31,912 bases of DNA from JAICWY01 sp964531205 (GCA_964531205.1 CAZHGH010000032.1:1-31912); one strand, 5' to 3'. Shown: positions 7,426-15,455, counted from the stretch's first letter. Numbers and translations: made by a program. Notes: generated from the letters alone by a model not told the origin.

Positions 7426-8869
7426 CGTAACCGACTCCTACGCGCACGTTGCGAAAGCGTGCGGGCGCCGCGCATTGCGCCGTGCGTCCGCTTTGCATGG
7501 GCTCGCCTTTGCCGCAATTCGGCGTGCCCCAGGGAACCCACGAATTTTTATCCGCGATGGCGTCGCATGAATTCCAAAACTGCGGTGTAACGCCGCCGTA
7601 CGTGGGATTCTTCAGCAGGCGCCCTCGCTTGCCGTTCTTGATCTCCCATCCCATCTCGCAGCCGAATTGAAAATTCAACCGGTGATCGTCGATAGACCAG
7701 GATCGGTTGCTTTCCATATAAATGCCGTCTTTGACGTCGTCGAAAAGATTCTCGAACGGCGTATCGCCCGGAAGCAGGTTCAAATTGCACATGCGAATCA
7801 TCGGCACGAACTCCCAGCTCTGCGCTCGCACGCAGGCATTGCTCGTGCGTCCGATCGCGCGTGCAGTGTCGTTGCTCATTTCGTAACCGACGAGAACGCC
7901 GTTGCGAATAATATCCGAGACGACGCTCTGGGTCCCTTCGTCGTCGTACCCGACTGTCGCTAGACCCTCAGGCAGCGTATTGTCAATCACGATGTTGACG
8001 ATATCGGAGCCGTATTTGAGTTTGCCGAGTTGGTCGATCTCCAGAAAGCTCACACCCGAAAAATTTGCTTCCCATCCCATGACGCGATCGAGTTCGGCGG
8101 GATGTCCGCACGATTCGTGAATTTGCAGCGAAACTTGCGAGCCGCCCAGGATAACGTCGAACGTGCCGCTAGGACATTGCGGAGCGCTGAGCAGCGCGAC
8201 GGCTTCTTCGCCGATGCGCTGTGCGTTTTCACGCAGACGCGCCTGTTCGATAACTTCCCATCCGCCGGATTTATAAAGGCCGATATCTCCAGGGAACTTG
8301 CGCGTTTGCACGTCGCCTTCACCGACCGCAAGCGCTTCGATGCCGCTTCCCGTTTGCCGGATCGTTTGTTCGATTTTCGAGCCGATCGTGCTGAAGAAGA
8401 ACTTATCGGTGCTCCAAAGATCCATCCACGCGCGCCCGACGTGTACGCTTGGCGCAACGTGGAGCGCCTTCTCCGCGTCCAACAACAAGCTCACGCGATC
8501 TCCGAGTGGCACGTCGTGCGGATCGCGAACGATCGGTGTGACAAACTTGTCGACGTAGCGGTTTGCCGGCGCTTCGCCTAGGCGGCGGCGCGCGATCGCC
8601 GCGCCTGCGCGCGCGATTTCAACGGCACGCGCAGCGGTGCGATCTACGCCGGCATCCGTGAGGTCGCTGCTCGCGGCGAAGCCCCATGCACCATCTACAA
8701 GGGCACGGATGCCGTAACCGCGGCTGGTGGAATCGGCAAGCGTCGCCACGACGCCGTTGCGTACTTCGATGCGCTCCGTGCGGTCGACCTCAAAGCGGAT
8801 GTCGGCGTAGTGCGCGCCGCGCTTTGAAGCGGTGTCGAGCGCGCGAGCGGCGAGCGAGTCGAAACTCAT
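7418..8869 (-). CDS. tldD: TldD-family zinc metalloprotease (catalytic subunit)
   Basis: This 483-residue protein carries the TldD active-site motif HESCGH (residues 251-256, HExxxH form) inside SLQIHESCGHPAELDR. It also has the C-terminal family signature around NCGKGEPMQSG, with a conserved Cys that supplies a metal ligand in TldD structures. The N-terminal beta-hammock domain is recognisable from RIEVRNGVVATLADSTSRGYG. It starts at ATG 8869, 8 nt after the stop of the phosphodiester glycosidase; GGGAGG is present but only 1 nt from the ATG, an unusually tight spacing. Together with the downstream TldE it should form the heterodimeric peptidase. It is cytosolic, having no signal peptide. 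Confidence 0.93.
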   Translation of the reverse strand: MSFDSLAARALDTASKRGAHYADIRFEVDRTERIEVRNGVVATLADSTSRGYGIRALVDGAWGFAASSDLTDAGVDRTAARAVEIARAGAAIARRRLGEAPANRYVDKFVTPIVRDPHDVPLGDRVSLLLDAEKALHVAPSVHVGRAWMDLWSTDKFFFSTIGSKIEQTIRQTGSGIEALAVGEGDVQTRKFPGDIGLYKSGGWEVIEQARLRENAQRIGEEAVALLSAPQCPSGTFDVILGGSQVSLQIHESCGHPAELDRVMGWEANFSGVSFLEIDQLGKLKYGSDIVNIVIDNTLPEGLATVGYDDEGTQSVVSDIIRNGVLVGYEMSNDTARAIGRTSNACVRAQSWEFVPMIRMCNLNLLPGDTPFENLFDDVKDGIYMESNRSWSIDDHRLNFQFGCEMGWEIKNGKRGRLLKNPTYGGVTPQFWNSCDAIADKNSWVPWGTPNCGKGEPMQSGRTAQCAAPARFRNVRVGVGYGG

Positions 8870-8877
8870 GCCTCCCG

Positions 8878-10992
8878 CTATTTGGGAAGCTTGCTCGTGC
8901 TGCCTGCCAACAGAACCCGGACGTTTCGAAGGGCAATCGAGCCGGATGCTTGCACAGCGGGTCCCGGTCCGACGCGATCGATCACGTAGATGGACTTAAA
9001 AGTGATAGGCTGCGGCAATTCCGGCGGAAACCGCAACTCGACGTGTCGCCAGCCTTGCCAATCGACTTTCGCGAGCGTGTAGAGGAAGCGTTCGTTGATG
9101 GCGTTGTTTACGGCCAAGCGCAGCACTTCACCGTTGCCGTCCCCGAAGACGTCGGCGGAGAGGCCCAATGCTCGCTCCGGAAGCACAATGGGCGCATTTG
9201 CGTACGCCGCGCGCTCGTTGCCGGAGAAGTCGTACTGGAGTGAAAGGCAGGTTTTGCACGGCGCATCTTTGGTCAAACCCCCGGGACCATTTGCGGGCGC
9301 AGTTGCAAACGAGGCTTTGGCTCCTAGTGCAATGTCCGCTTCATGTTCGCCGACGGTGATGTGCTCGTTTGCAATGCGATCGCCGAGACGCACGCTCACG
9401 ACAGCGTCGCCGGTGCCGGCTCTGTACGCTCCGGCCGTGTCGATGTTTCCCGCAGTAACGCTCCACGGCAAACGTTGGGGCAGCGCAATTGGATAGCCGT
9501 GCGCATCGAACGCGCGTGCATGTAGGGACAGTGCTTCATTTGCGAGCAGTGCCGGTTGTTTCGGTAGAATTTCGGCGCGTGCAACCTGCATCGTCACTTG
9601 GACGGGAACGTCCATGCGTAATGCGCCCGCTTCAACGCGGATCACCGCGTCCTGCTGTTTGCGTCCGGCGACGAAAACATTGCCGTCCATCGCGCCGGCG
9701 CTTCCGGGAATTACGCGCATGCGAGGCGTGCATGTGCATGGTGACGCCGGATGTCCGGATGCATCCGTTGTTGCGATTCGCAACGGAACGCGTGCTCCGG
9801 GAAGCGCACGCACCACTTGAGGTGTTGCAAACATTCGCGCAGCCGGACCATTGGGTGCGTCGCTATACACGAGCAATCCGTCGGCTATGCGCCTTTCGAC
9901 GCCGTCGGATGGAGAGTTCAGTACGGACGCCGATGCGTTTCCCGGTACGCGTGCAACGATTGTCGAGCTTCCGCCGCCGTCGAATTGCATGCCGGTGACC
10001 GCACCGAACGCAATCATTAGTGCGGCAAGCTGCGGCTGGAGTACGCCGATGGAAAGCGCGGGCTGCCGTCCGTCGATTTCAAAGAACAGCAGCGTGCCGT
10101 CGCGTTTCACTGCAACACCGCTCGCTGGCATATGCGTCGCGAACTCGCCTTTTGAGGGCCCATCCGGGTCCGCAAACCATGTGCCGTCTTTCACAAGCAG
10201 CGGGCCGCCGCCGATTGCGGATTCAATGTCGTCCAGCGCGGGCGTAACGCTTCCATCGATCGTGATCGAGTCCCCCGCATTCGGCAGCGAAACACTGCCG
10301 TACGCGTTCGGACCAAGCGCCAAAAAGTATCCCGGTGGCTGGGTTTGCGTATTGTCCGCGATACCGCGAACCGTGTACGTCCCGAACGGAGGCGTTTCGC
10401 TCGCCGGTGCGAGCGAGAATTCGGTAACGTTTTGCACCGCGCGAAGCGGTCCGTATTCCGGTGTGATCAGCACCGCACCGCCGCCGGGAGGCGGCCAATC
10501 GTTCATCGTTTTCAACGGCAGCGTTCCGCCGGGAAGCATCGCAGTTTGCGCGATCTCGAATTCGGCGAACTGAACGTCTTTTGATTTTGAGACCGCAATC
10601 GCCCAACGGTGCATCGGCATTCTCACCAAGCGCCCGTTTTGCACTAAAATATTGAGCGGTTGATTCGTCTGATTGATATCGAAATAATCGCCGTTAATGC
10701 CCGCAACGGCGCCGTTACGACGAGCCATAGAGGAGAGCGTTTCGCCGGGCGAAATGAGTTTATCGGTTGCAAGTGCCGTGCCGATGCGCACCGTCGGCTC
10801 GCGGAGATCGATCGCGATCACGTGTACTGATAGCGGACCGTCCACGGTGTTCATTTGATAATCGCCGTACGTTACGCCTGGAGCGACGTCCGTGATCGTC
10901 GGCGCGTCGGTCAAAATCTTCGGAAACGGTGCGGCAGGCGCCGGCGACAATGGTAATAGTACCGCGGCAAGGAGCAGTGCAGCTAAGGCCAT
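8878..10992 (-). CDS. Secreted phosphodiester glycosidase (NAGPA-domain) with C-terminal beta-sandwich region
   Basis: This 704-residue protein begins with a signal peptide (ALAALLLAAVLLPLSPAPAA). The NAGPA/phosphodiester-glycosidase domain (about residues 45-350) shows its two family motifs, GINGDYFDI (98-106) and QFDGGGSST (336-344). The family includes the enzyme that removes GlcNAc from phosphodiester-linked mannose-6-phosphate; bacterial members are thought to act on sugar-phosphodiester polymers at the surface. About 350 more residues follow, predicted beta-rich, ending in a jelly-roll-like segment with CKTCLSLQYDFSGNE. ATG 10992 is preferred over the frame start at 11145 because it gives the signal peptide and overlaps the propeller stop by only 10 nt. 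No strong ribosome binding site is visible, so coupling to the upstream gene is likely. Confidence 0.85.
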   Translation of the reverse strand: MALAALLLAAVLLPLSPAPAAPFPKILTDAPTITDVAPGVTYGDYQMNTVDGPLSVHVIAIDLREPTVRIGTALATDKLISPGETLSSMARRNGAVAGINGDYFDINQTNQPLNILVQNGRLVRMPMHRWAIAVSKSKDVQFAEFEIAQTAMLPGGTLPLKTMNDWPPPGGGAVLITPEYGPLRAVQNVTEFSLAPASETPPFGTYTVRGIADNTQTQPPGYFLALGPNAYGSVSLPNAGDSITIDGSVTPALDDIESAIGGGPLLVKDGTWFADPDGPSKGEFATHMPASGVAVKRDGTLLFFEIDGRQPALSIGVLQPQLAALMIAFGAVTGMQFDGGGSSTIVARVPGNASASVLNSPSDGVERRIADGLLVYSDAPNGPAARMFATPQVVRALPGARVPLRIATTDASGHPASPCTCTPRMRVIPGSAGAMDGNVFVAGRKQQDAVIRVEAGALRMDVPVQVTMQVARAEILPKQPALLANEALSLHARAFDAHGYPIALPQRLPWSVTAGNIDTAGAYRAGTGDAVVSVRLGDRIANEHITVGEHEADIALGAKASFATAPANGPGGLTKDAPCKTCLSLQYDFSGNERAAYANAPIVLPERALGLSADVFGDGNGEVLRLAVNNAINERFLYTLAKVDWQGWRHVELRFPPELPQPITFKSIYVIDRVGPGPAVQASGSIALRNVRVLLAGSTSKLPK

Positions 10993-12203
10993 TGCGCGAC
11001 GCTCAGCGGGAAACCGCCGGTAGAAAAGGGCGCGTGCGGGACCCGGCGCAATGATTGAAGTGAGAATACGTCGACCTGATTGCTTCGCGCGCAGGGGACG
11101 TATAATCTCTTGCCGGCAATGCGCGGTCGCCACGGCGTGCGGCACGTTTCAAGCGGCGCATGTTTGGCGCGAAGCGATCGCGCGTCCAGTACGTAAACGC
11201 GATCGCTGCTTTCGTCCGTTACAAAAAGCCGTGTGCGCGGCGCGTCGTAGACAACGCCGAGCGGGAACGGTAATCGCGCGCTCTTCGCGACGATCCGTCC
11301 GGTGCGCAAATCAATTGCGGCGACGTCACCGCCGTTGCCGGGCATTGACGGACTCATGTTGGAGACAACGAAGAGCCGCTGCGTTTTGTCGTCAAGCGCG
11401 ATGCCAAACGTCCGGGGAACGCTTGCGTATTTGCGAACGACGCGCATAGTTCGCACATCGACCGCGGCGACGGTATTATCGTTGACGTTTCCGACGTAAG
11501 CCAAACCTCGTCGAGAATCGATTGCGATGCCTTCGGCGGTATCTCCGGTTCTTACGCGCGAAACGGTGCCGTTCGGCACAATGCGCGTGAGCGCTCCGAA
11601 ACCGCCGGCATCGCGGTTGCTCACGAAGATGCTGCCCGTACGCGGATCGTTTGCGATTTCGTTGCCGAGCGGAACGTTGCGCGTGACGGCGAGCTTCCAG
11701 GGGGCTCGGGAGATACGGGTGACGGTATCGCCGTCCGTTGTGGGCGCTGCGAGCGCTCCGTCCGGTTCAAAAATCACATCGCCCGGAGCACCACCGATCG
11801 GTGCATAACCGAGCAGCGCGAACGTGGACGCGTCGTGTATGGCTATGCCGTTTTCATAAGATGCGACGGCGATGAGCGAACGATGCGCACCCGGCGCCGG
11901 CACAATGCGCACGGTGCTGTACGCAATCGCGTCGTGCGTGGCGCCGATCAACGTCGCGGTTGTGGCGGCATCGACTTGCGGCGCGAGAAAGTCGTGGTTT
12001 TCGACGCTTCCTGGTCCTAAAAGCGCGATTGAGAACGGCGCGTCTATCCCGCTCGCGTCTACCGGCACGCGGCTGCCGGAAATGAACGGACCGCTCGGAA
12101 CGCTGAGTTTGAACGTTCCCTTTTGGTGCGGAAGACGGTGGGGCGCGGCAGCGGTCAACGCGAGAAGCGCCAGCGCTGCTGCAAGAAAGTTACGGCGTTG
12201 CAT
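10983..12203 (-). CDS. Tat-exported YncE/YVTN-type beta-propeller protein
   Basis: This 406-residue protein starts with a twin-arginine-like signal (MQRRNFLAAALALLALTAAA), so export of a folded domain is likely. The rest consists of about six to seven repeats of the YVTN/YncE type, with recurring units such as SRRGLAYVGNVNDNTVAAVD, DDKTQRLFVVSN and DAPRTRLFVTDESSDRVYVLD. Such propellers usually bind partners or ligands rather than catalyse. ATG 12203 overlaps the nitrilase gene by 14 nt and is chosen over 12236 because it begins the signal peptide. It lies between a hydrolase and a phosphodiester glycosidase in one operon, which suggests a shared envelope role. Its ligand cannot be named. Confidence 0.8.
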   Translation of the reverse strand: MQRRNFLAAALALLALTAAAPHRLPHQKGTFKLSVPSGPFISGSRVPVDASGIDAPFSIALLGPGSVENHDFLAPQVDAATTATLIGATHDAIAYSTVRIVPAPGAHRSLIAVASYENGIAIHDASTFALLGYAPIGGAPGDVIFEPDGALAAPTTDGDTVTRISRAPWKLAVTRNVPLGNEIANDPRTGSIFVSNRDAGGFGALTRIVPNGTVSRVRTGDTAEGIAIDSRRGLAYVGNVNDNTVAAVDVRTMRVVRKYASVPRTFGIALDDKTQRLFVVSNMSPSMPGNGGDVAAIDLRTGRIVAKSARLPFPLGVVYDAPRTRLFVTDESSDRVYVLDARSLRAKHAPLETCRTPWRPRIAGKRLYVPCARSNQVDVFSLQSLRRVPHAPFSTGGFPLSVAQWP

Positions 12204-13479
12204 GCAGCGCCGCACGCTCCAATCCGGCGCGCACATCCGTGCCGGGCGCTACGAGTGTTTGCTGCGTGCGCAGGGGATCGTACGTGAACGAGGCGATCTC
12301 GTAACCGTCGAACGTGCCGCAGACGATCGCACCGTCGGGATCGACGGCGTACGCCCGATTCCGCGCTTCATCTATAACGACGATATACATGCGCAGTTCC
12401 AACGCGCGCGCTCGCGCGAATCTTTCTTGCCATTCTGGTTCGTATGACGTGCGCCATACGGCAAAGTCAAAGCCGCCTACCCGAACCTTCGTTAAGGCCC
12501 CTGGATCCATCATGTGATTGTCATTGGGCTCGACGATGCCTAAGGGTGAGTTACCTGTCGAAAACGAAGGCGGCCACGATTGTGGAGAAAGCAGCAGCTC
12601 TGCCTCCAGAACGCGTAAGAGGCCTGAGTCGCTTTCCCGCGGCCTGCGCGCGGTGATTGCAATCCGAATTGGAACGCTGCGTCCACCTTCCTCAATCCCC
12701 GCGTCATCTATTTTTATGCGAGGCGCCTGTGGCGTACGCAGCTCGATTTTCGCGGCGATCGTCTCTGCGCGATCTTGCGATGCTAGCGCGGCGACCGTTC
12801 CGTCCGCGTGCAAAATCTGACTCTTCCCGCAGTACGCAACGCACCTGAGTTCGACACCGCATTTGTTTGCGGCAACGAAAGGCACATCGTTCTCGCGCGC
12901 ACGAACGCGAGCAAGCAAATCGGCTTGAATATTTTCGAGGTTTTCGGGATCGCGGCCGCTGGTAACCCATGCCGTCGGCATCACCAGTATCTTCGCACCG
13001 CGATCTACCAGCGTGCGTGCAATGGTCGGAATGCGTCCGTCGGCACATACGAGCGCGCCAATCTTGCCGAGTGATGTGTCTATCGGCTGGAGCCGTTCTC
13101 CCGCCGCAAACCATTGGCGATCGAAATGCCACAGAAAGTGTTTGTCGGCGGCGCCGGCGATCGAGCCGTTCGCATCGATGAGAAGCGCGCTATTGAATAC
13201 GCGATCGCCATCGCGCCGCGCCGCGCCGATGACGATGACGGCGCGGTGGTCACGGGCGATCCCTTGCGTCTCCTCAAGCGCCGCCGCGATTTCACGTTCG
13301 TCAAAATCTTCGTAACCCAAGACGTAGGCCGGCAGCGTTCCCTCCGGCACGACGATGAGCTGTGCCCCGGACCGGGCGGCATCGCGGATGCTTTCGGCTA
13401 CGCGCGGCCATGTTTCCGCAAGCGCCGCGCGATCGTGCGCCGCCGTTTGGACGGCCGCAACGGTGATGGTGCGAGACAT
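12190..13479 (-). CDS. Nitrilase-superfamily C-N hydrolase with a degenerate second domain
   Basis: This 429-residue protein has a complete N-terminal carbon-nitrogen hydrolase domain (about 1-250) with the catalytic triad visible: Glu46 in VVPEGTLP, Lys113 in AADKHFLW and Cys145 in GALVCADGRIP. Nitrilase-family enzymes hydrolyse nitriles, amides or carbamoyl groups in the cytosol. The last ~165 residues resemble a second copy of the same fold (ELLLSPQSW for the Glu motif; ARARALELRMYIVVID and AVDPDGAIV for the later strands), but the Glu is replaced and no Cys sits at the catalytic position. Start ATG 13479 matches the usual nitrilase N-terminus (TITVAAVQ). It is the first gene of a five-gene run. 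The substrate is unknown. Confidence 0.85.
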   Translation of the reverse strand: MSRTITVAAVQTAAHDRAALAETWPRVAESIRDAARSGAQLIVVPEGTLPAYVLGYEDFDEREIAAALEETQGIARDHRAVIVIGAARRDGDRVFNSALLIDANGSIAGAADKHFLWHFDRQWFAAGERLQPIDTSLGKIGALVCADGRIPTIARTLVDRGAKILVMPTAWVTSGRDPENLENIQADLLARVRARENDVPFVAANKCGVELRCVAYCGKSQILHADGTVAALASQDRAETIAAKIELRTPQAPRIKIDDAGIEEGGRSVPIRIAITARRPRESDSGLLRVLEAELLLSPQSWPPSFSTGNSPLGIVEPNDNHMMDPGALTKVRVGGFDFAVWRTSYEPEWQERFARARALELRMYIVVIDEARNRAYAVDPDGAIVCGTFDGYEIASFTYDPLRTQQTLVAPGTDVRAGLERAALHATP

Positions 13480-13510
13480 GGACGCGGTGTTCGCACCGCG
13501 CGGTCCCTTT
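13480..13510 (-). promoter_or_regulatory. Hairpin between Shine-Dalgarno and start codon of the nitrilase gene
   Basis: On the minus strand AAAGGG (13510-13505) lies 25 nt before ATG 13479, too far for normal initiation. Between them is a perfect 7-bp stem, CGCGGTG/CACCGCG (13500-13494 and 13489-13483), with a CGAA loop. If folded it removes 18 nt and leaves an effective spacing of 7 nt. A similar arrangement is known from bacteriophage T4 gene 38. Confidence 0.5.
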
Positions 13511-13580
13511 CTTTCTGGGTGCTCACGCTTGCCCTGTCCGGCGCGTAAGCACCTAAAGTACCTGGCAAGCGAGTCGATGC

Positions 13581-13589
13581 TGATATAAG
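13581..13589 (+). promoter_or_regulatory. Extended -10 promoter element upstream of the DEYFGR gene pair
   Basis: TGATATAAG matches the extended -10 consensus (TGnTATAAT) at five of six hexamer positions plus the TG. No good -35 is visible, which extended -10 promoters tolerate. A start near 13596 would leave AAAGG and the GTG at 13614. It lies in the divergent gap between the nitrilase operon and the DEYFGR genes. Confidence 0.45.
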
Positions 13590-13613
13590 GGGGAGAGAAA
13601 GGACCGCTGTGCC

Positions 13614-14096
13614 GTGCGCACACGCAGCATTTTTCTCATTGTTTCCTTGCTGGCCGTCCTAGGGATAGCTTTCACCCTTCCCGCGGCCGCTTCAAAGCAT
13701 CCACCAAAACATGCGGCCGTACACAAATACAAGCTGACCGTCGTTCATGTCGCGCCCGCCGACGAGTATTTCGGCAGGCTCAAGATGAGCATTCTCGGCA
13801 TCCGCAATCAGCTGCACGATCTCGACATGAAACTGAAGTTCACGCCGGAGAAAGGCGAGGACGTCATCGGAGCGGCAGCGATGGTGGAAGACGCAATCCA
13901 TGACTGGGAGCACAAATATCCCGCCGACCCGTGGCTTGCAAAAGACGTCTATCAGCTGACGGCTTTGTATGCACGGATCGACACCGAACACGGTCACCAA
14001 GTCGCGTCTCACGCAATGCATTGGCTGCTTGGACGTTACGGAAAGACCGCATATGCAGCGCAAGCTAAGTCTGAATTCGCTGCAACTTTGAAGTAG
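13614..14096 (+). CDS. Secreted protein of an unrecognised DEYFGR family, short form
   Basis: This 160-residue protein has a signal peptide (SIFLIVSLLAVLGIAFTLPAAA), a His/Lys-rich linker (SKHPPKHAAVHKYK), and a predicted all-helical domain from about residue 48. The domain begins with ADEYFGRLKMSILGIRNQLHD and continues with WEHKYPADPWLAKD, which look like two helix-turn-helix units reminiscent of TPR-type packing. The next gene carries the same motifs (DEYFGR-x-KMS-x-LGI-x-N, W-x-x-KYP-x-DP-x-LA), so they are tandem paralogues. The start is GTG 13614 with AAAGGA 10 nt upstream. I do not recognise the family and assign no function. The domain is periplasmic or surface-exposed by its signal peptide. 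Confidence 0.75.
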   Translation: MRTRSIFLIVSLLAVLGIAFTLPAAASKHPPKHAAVHKYKLTVVHVAPADEYFGRLKMSILGIRNQLHDLDMKLKFTPEKGEDVIGAAAMVEDAIHDWEHKYPADPWLAKDVYQLTALYARIDTEHGHQVASHAMHWLLGRYGKTAYAAQAKSEFAATLK

Positions 14097-14159
14097 GCGA
14101 ACCTTCGGGCCTGGAAGTACGTTTCAAAGGCAAAACCGATTCGCCAGAAAGGGTTGTAG

Positions 14160-15029
14160 TTGAAACGCGCGTTCATGTCCGTATCAGCTGCGGCGATTGT
14201 CCTTGGTATTGTAGGGCCAGTCGCCGCAGCACCGGCTGCAAAATCGTCCTCGTCGAGTTCCAAGCCGGCGGCCACGGCCACGAAGAAAGACACCAAGCCG
14301 AAGATCTCCAAGTGGCAGCAGCATATTCAGGACATGCTCAAAGTCTCAGCGCCGGGTGATGAGTACTTCGGGCGCATGAAGATGAGCTACCTCGGCATCA
14401 ATAACACATTCCACGACGATCTGATCCGTGCGGGTTCGTATACAACGGATCCGAAGATCATTTCTCGCATCTCGTTCGCAGACGAAGCGATGCTTGATTG
14501 GGCGAAAAAATATCCGAACGATCCGCAACTCGCACGTTCGTACTTCCTCGCGTTCCAAATGTACCGCAAGGTGTGGACGCACGAATTCCAAGACAAAGCC
14601 TGGAACTACGCACACATCGTGATGCGCAAGTGGCCGAAGAGCTTCTTCGGCAAGGCGCTAGCCAAAGATCTTCAAATCGGTTTCACCGAACATTACTTTG
14701 CACAGGCGCTGCCGTGTCCGGAACTGCCGACGCCGTTACCGAGTGGCGCACCGCGCCCCTCGCCGACAGCAATTCCTACGCTCACGCCGACGCCGTCGCC
14801 AACCCCATCTCCGACACCGGCGCCGGGTCAACCGAAGGTCGAAATTTTGCCGGCTCCATGCATCGAGGCGACACCGGTTCCAACCATTGCGCCGTCGATC
14901 GCACCGAGCGGATCGCCTTTACCGCTGCCTAGCGGCGCTGTGACGCCTACGCCGAGCGGATCGCTGGCACCAACGTCCACCGCTACGGCTACGCCTTCGC
15001 CTTCACCTCGGCCTACGCACAAACCGTAA
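14160..15029 (+). CDS. Secreted protein of the DEYFGR family with a long Pro/Thr/Ser-rich tail
   Basis: This 289-residue protein has a signal peptide (to about residue 24), a Ser/Lys/Ala-rich linker, a helical domain (about 50-180) paralogous to the preceding gene (GDEYFGRMKMSYLGINNTFHD; WAKKYPNDPQLARSY), and a C-terminal ~100 residues made mostly of Pro, Thr, Ser and Ala with PTPSP repeats. Such tails usually span cell-wall or surface layers and may be glycosylated. The start is TTG 14160, supported by GAAAGGG 6 nt upstream; ATG 14175 is the alternative. Two cysteines flank the start of the tail (LPCPELP, APCIEA). A strong terminator follows. Function is unknown. Confidence 0.78.
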   Translation: MKRAFMSVSAAAIVLGIVGPVAAAPAAKSSSSSSKPAATATKKDTKPKISKWQQHIQDMLKVSAPGDEYFGRMKMSYLGINNTFHDDLIRAGSYTTDPKIISRISFADEAMLDWAKKYPNDPQLARSYFLAFQMYRKVWTHEFQDKAWNYAHIVMRKWPKSFFGKALAKDLQIGFTEHYFAQALPCPELPTPLPSGAPRPSPTAIPTLTPTPSPTPSPTPAPGQPKVEILPAPCIEATPVPTIAPSIAPSGSPLPLPSGAVTPTPSGSLAPTSTATATPSPSPRPTHKP

Positions 15030-15049
15030 CGCACGCTAACATAAACCGA

Positions 15050-15078
15050 AAGCGCCGGCTTCCGACCGGCGCTTTTTT
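15050..15078 (+). terminator. Rho-independent terminator after the DEYFGR gene pair
   Basis: AAGCGCCGG (15050-15058) pairs perfectly with CCGGCGCTT (15066-15074) across a 7-nt loop and runs into six T (15073-15078). It ends the plus-strand DEYFGR pair. The hairpin may also limit minus-strand transcription coming from the small membrane ORFs, though the T-run on that side is weak. Confidence 0.88.
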
Positions 15079-15202
15079 ATATCACGCACGCGCCGCTTTG
15101 ACCGTATGGCGTAACGATGAACGCGCCGGTAAACACGAGGACCGGTGCAGCAAGCAGAATCGCAGCCAAAACTCTATTGGTATTGACTGTATCGTTGACC
15201 AC
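15077..15202 (-). CDS. Possible 41-residue single-helix membrane protein
   Basis: A small minus-strand ORF begins at GTG 15202 with GGGGGT about 6 nt upstream and ends at TAA 15079-15077, just before the shared hairpin. It encodes a polar start (VNDTVNTNR), one hydrophobic segment (VLAAILLAAPVLVFTGAFIV) and a short tail ending GQSGACVI. It overlaps the 3' end of the 93-residue membrane ORF by 29 nt in another frame, so coupling is possible. The only support is the hydrophobic profile and position; it could be a chance ORF. Confidence 0.35.
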   Translation of the reverse strand: MVNDTVNTNRVLAAILLAAPVLVFTGAFIVTPYGQSGACVI

Positions 15203-15455
15203 GATCAGACCCCCAAAGGGCTGCGCAAATCAGCGCGAGCGGTATCCACACGATCCACGTAAAGAAATTCGTGATGAAGAGCCAGCCGAACATCCCTGAA
15301 AGATTGAAATGCTCGCTGCACACCTTTGAATATGCGAACGCATACGCCTGGAACGCCAGAAACGCCGTCAGCGCTCCGAACGCCGCCGCATTACGATTGA
15401 AGCGAATCCGCATCATATAATCTATTTCGTCATTTTCAGCGTGACGCGGATGCAT
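15174..15455 (-). CDS. Small two-helix membrane protein of unknown function
   Basis: This ORF of up to 93 residues fills the gap between the DEYFGR terminator and the stalk-protein gene. It contains two hydrophobic segments, about residues 23-42 (AAAFGALTAFLAFQAYAFAY) and 54-85 (MFGWLFITNFFTWIVWIPLA...), separated by a polar loop with one Cys (SKVCSEHFN), and a short charged tail. The start is uncertain: ATG 15455 has a weak CAGG upstream; ATG 15416 or 15413 would give about 80 residues with little loss. No family is recognised. The membrane profile and the lack of any competing gene support it being real. Confidence 0.5.
   Translation of the reverse strand: MHPRHAENDEIDYMMRIRFNRNAAAFGALTAFLAFQAYAFAYSKVCSEHFNLSGMFGWLFITNFFTWIVWIPLALICAALWGSDRGQRYSQYQ

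Noticed and set aside
6094..13613. A RiPP or microcin-like precursor peptide gene next to tldD/tldE
   Set aside because: No small ORF with a leader-core look and its own ribosome binding site was found in the operon or in the 134-nt divergent gap; the overlapping gene junctions leave no room.
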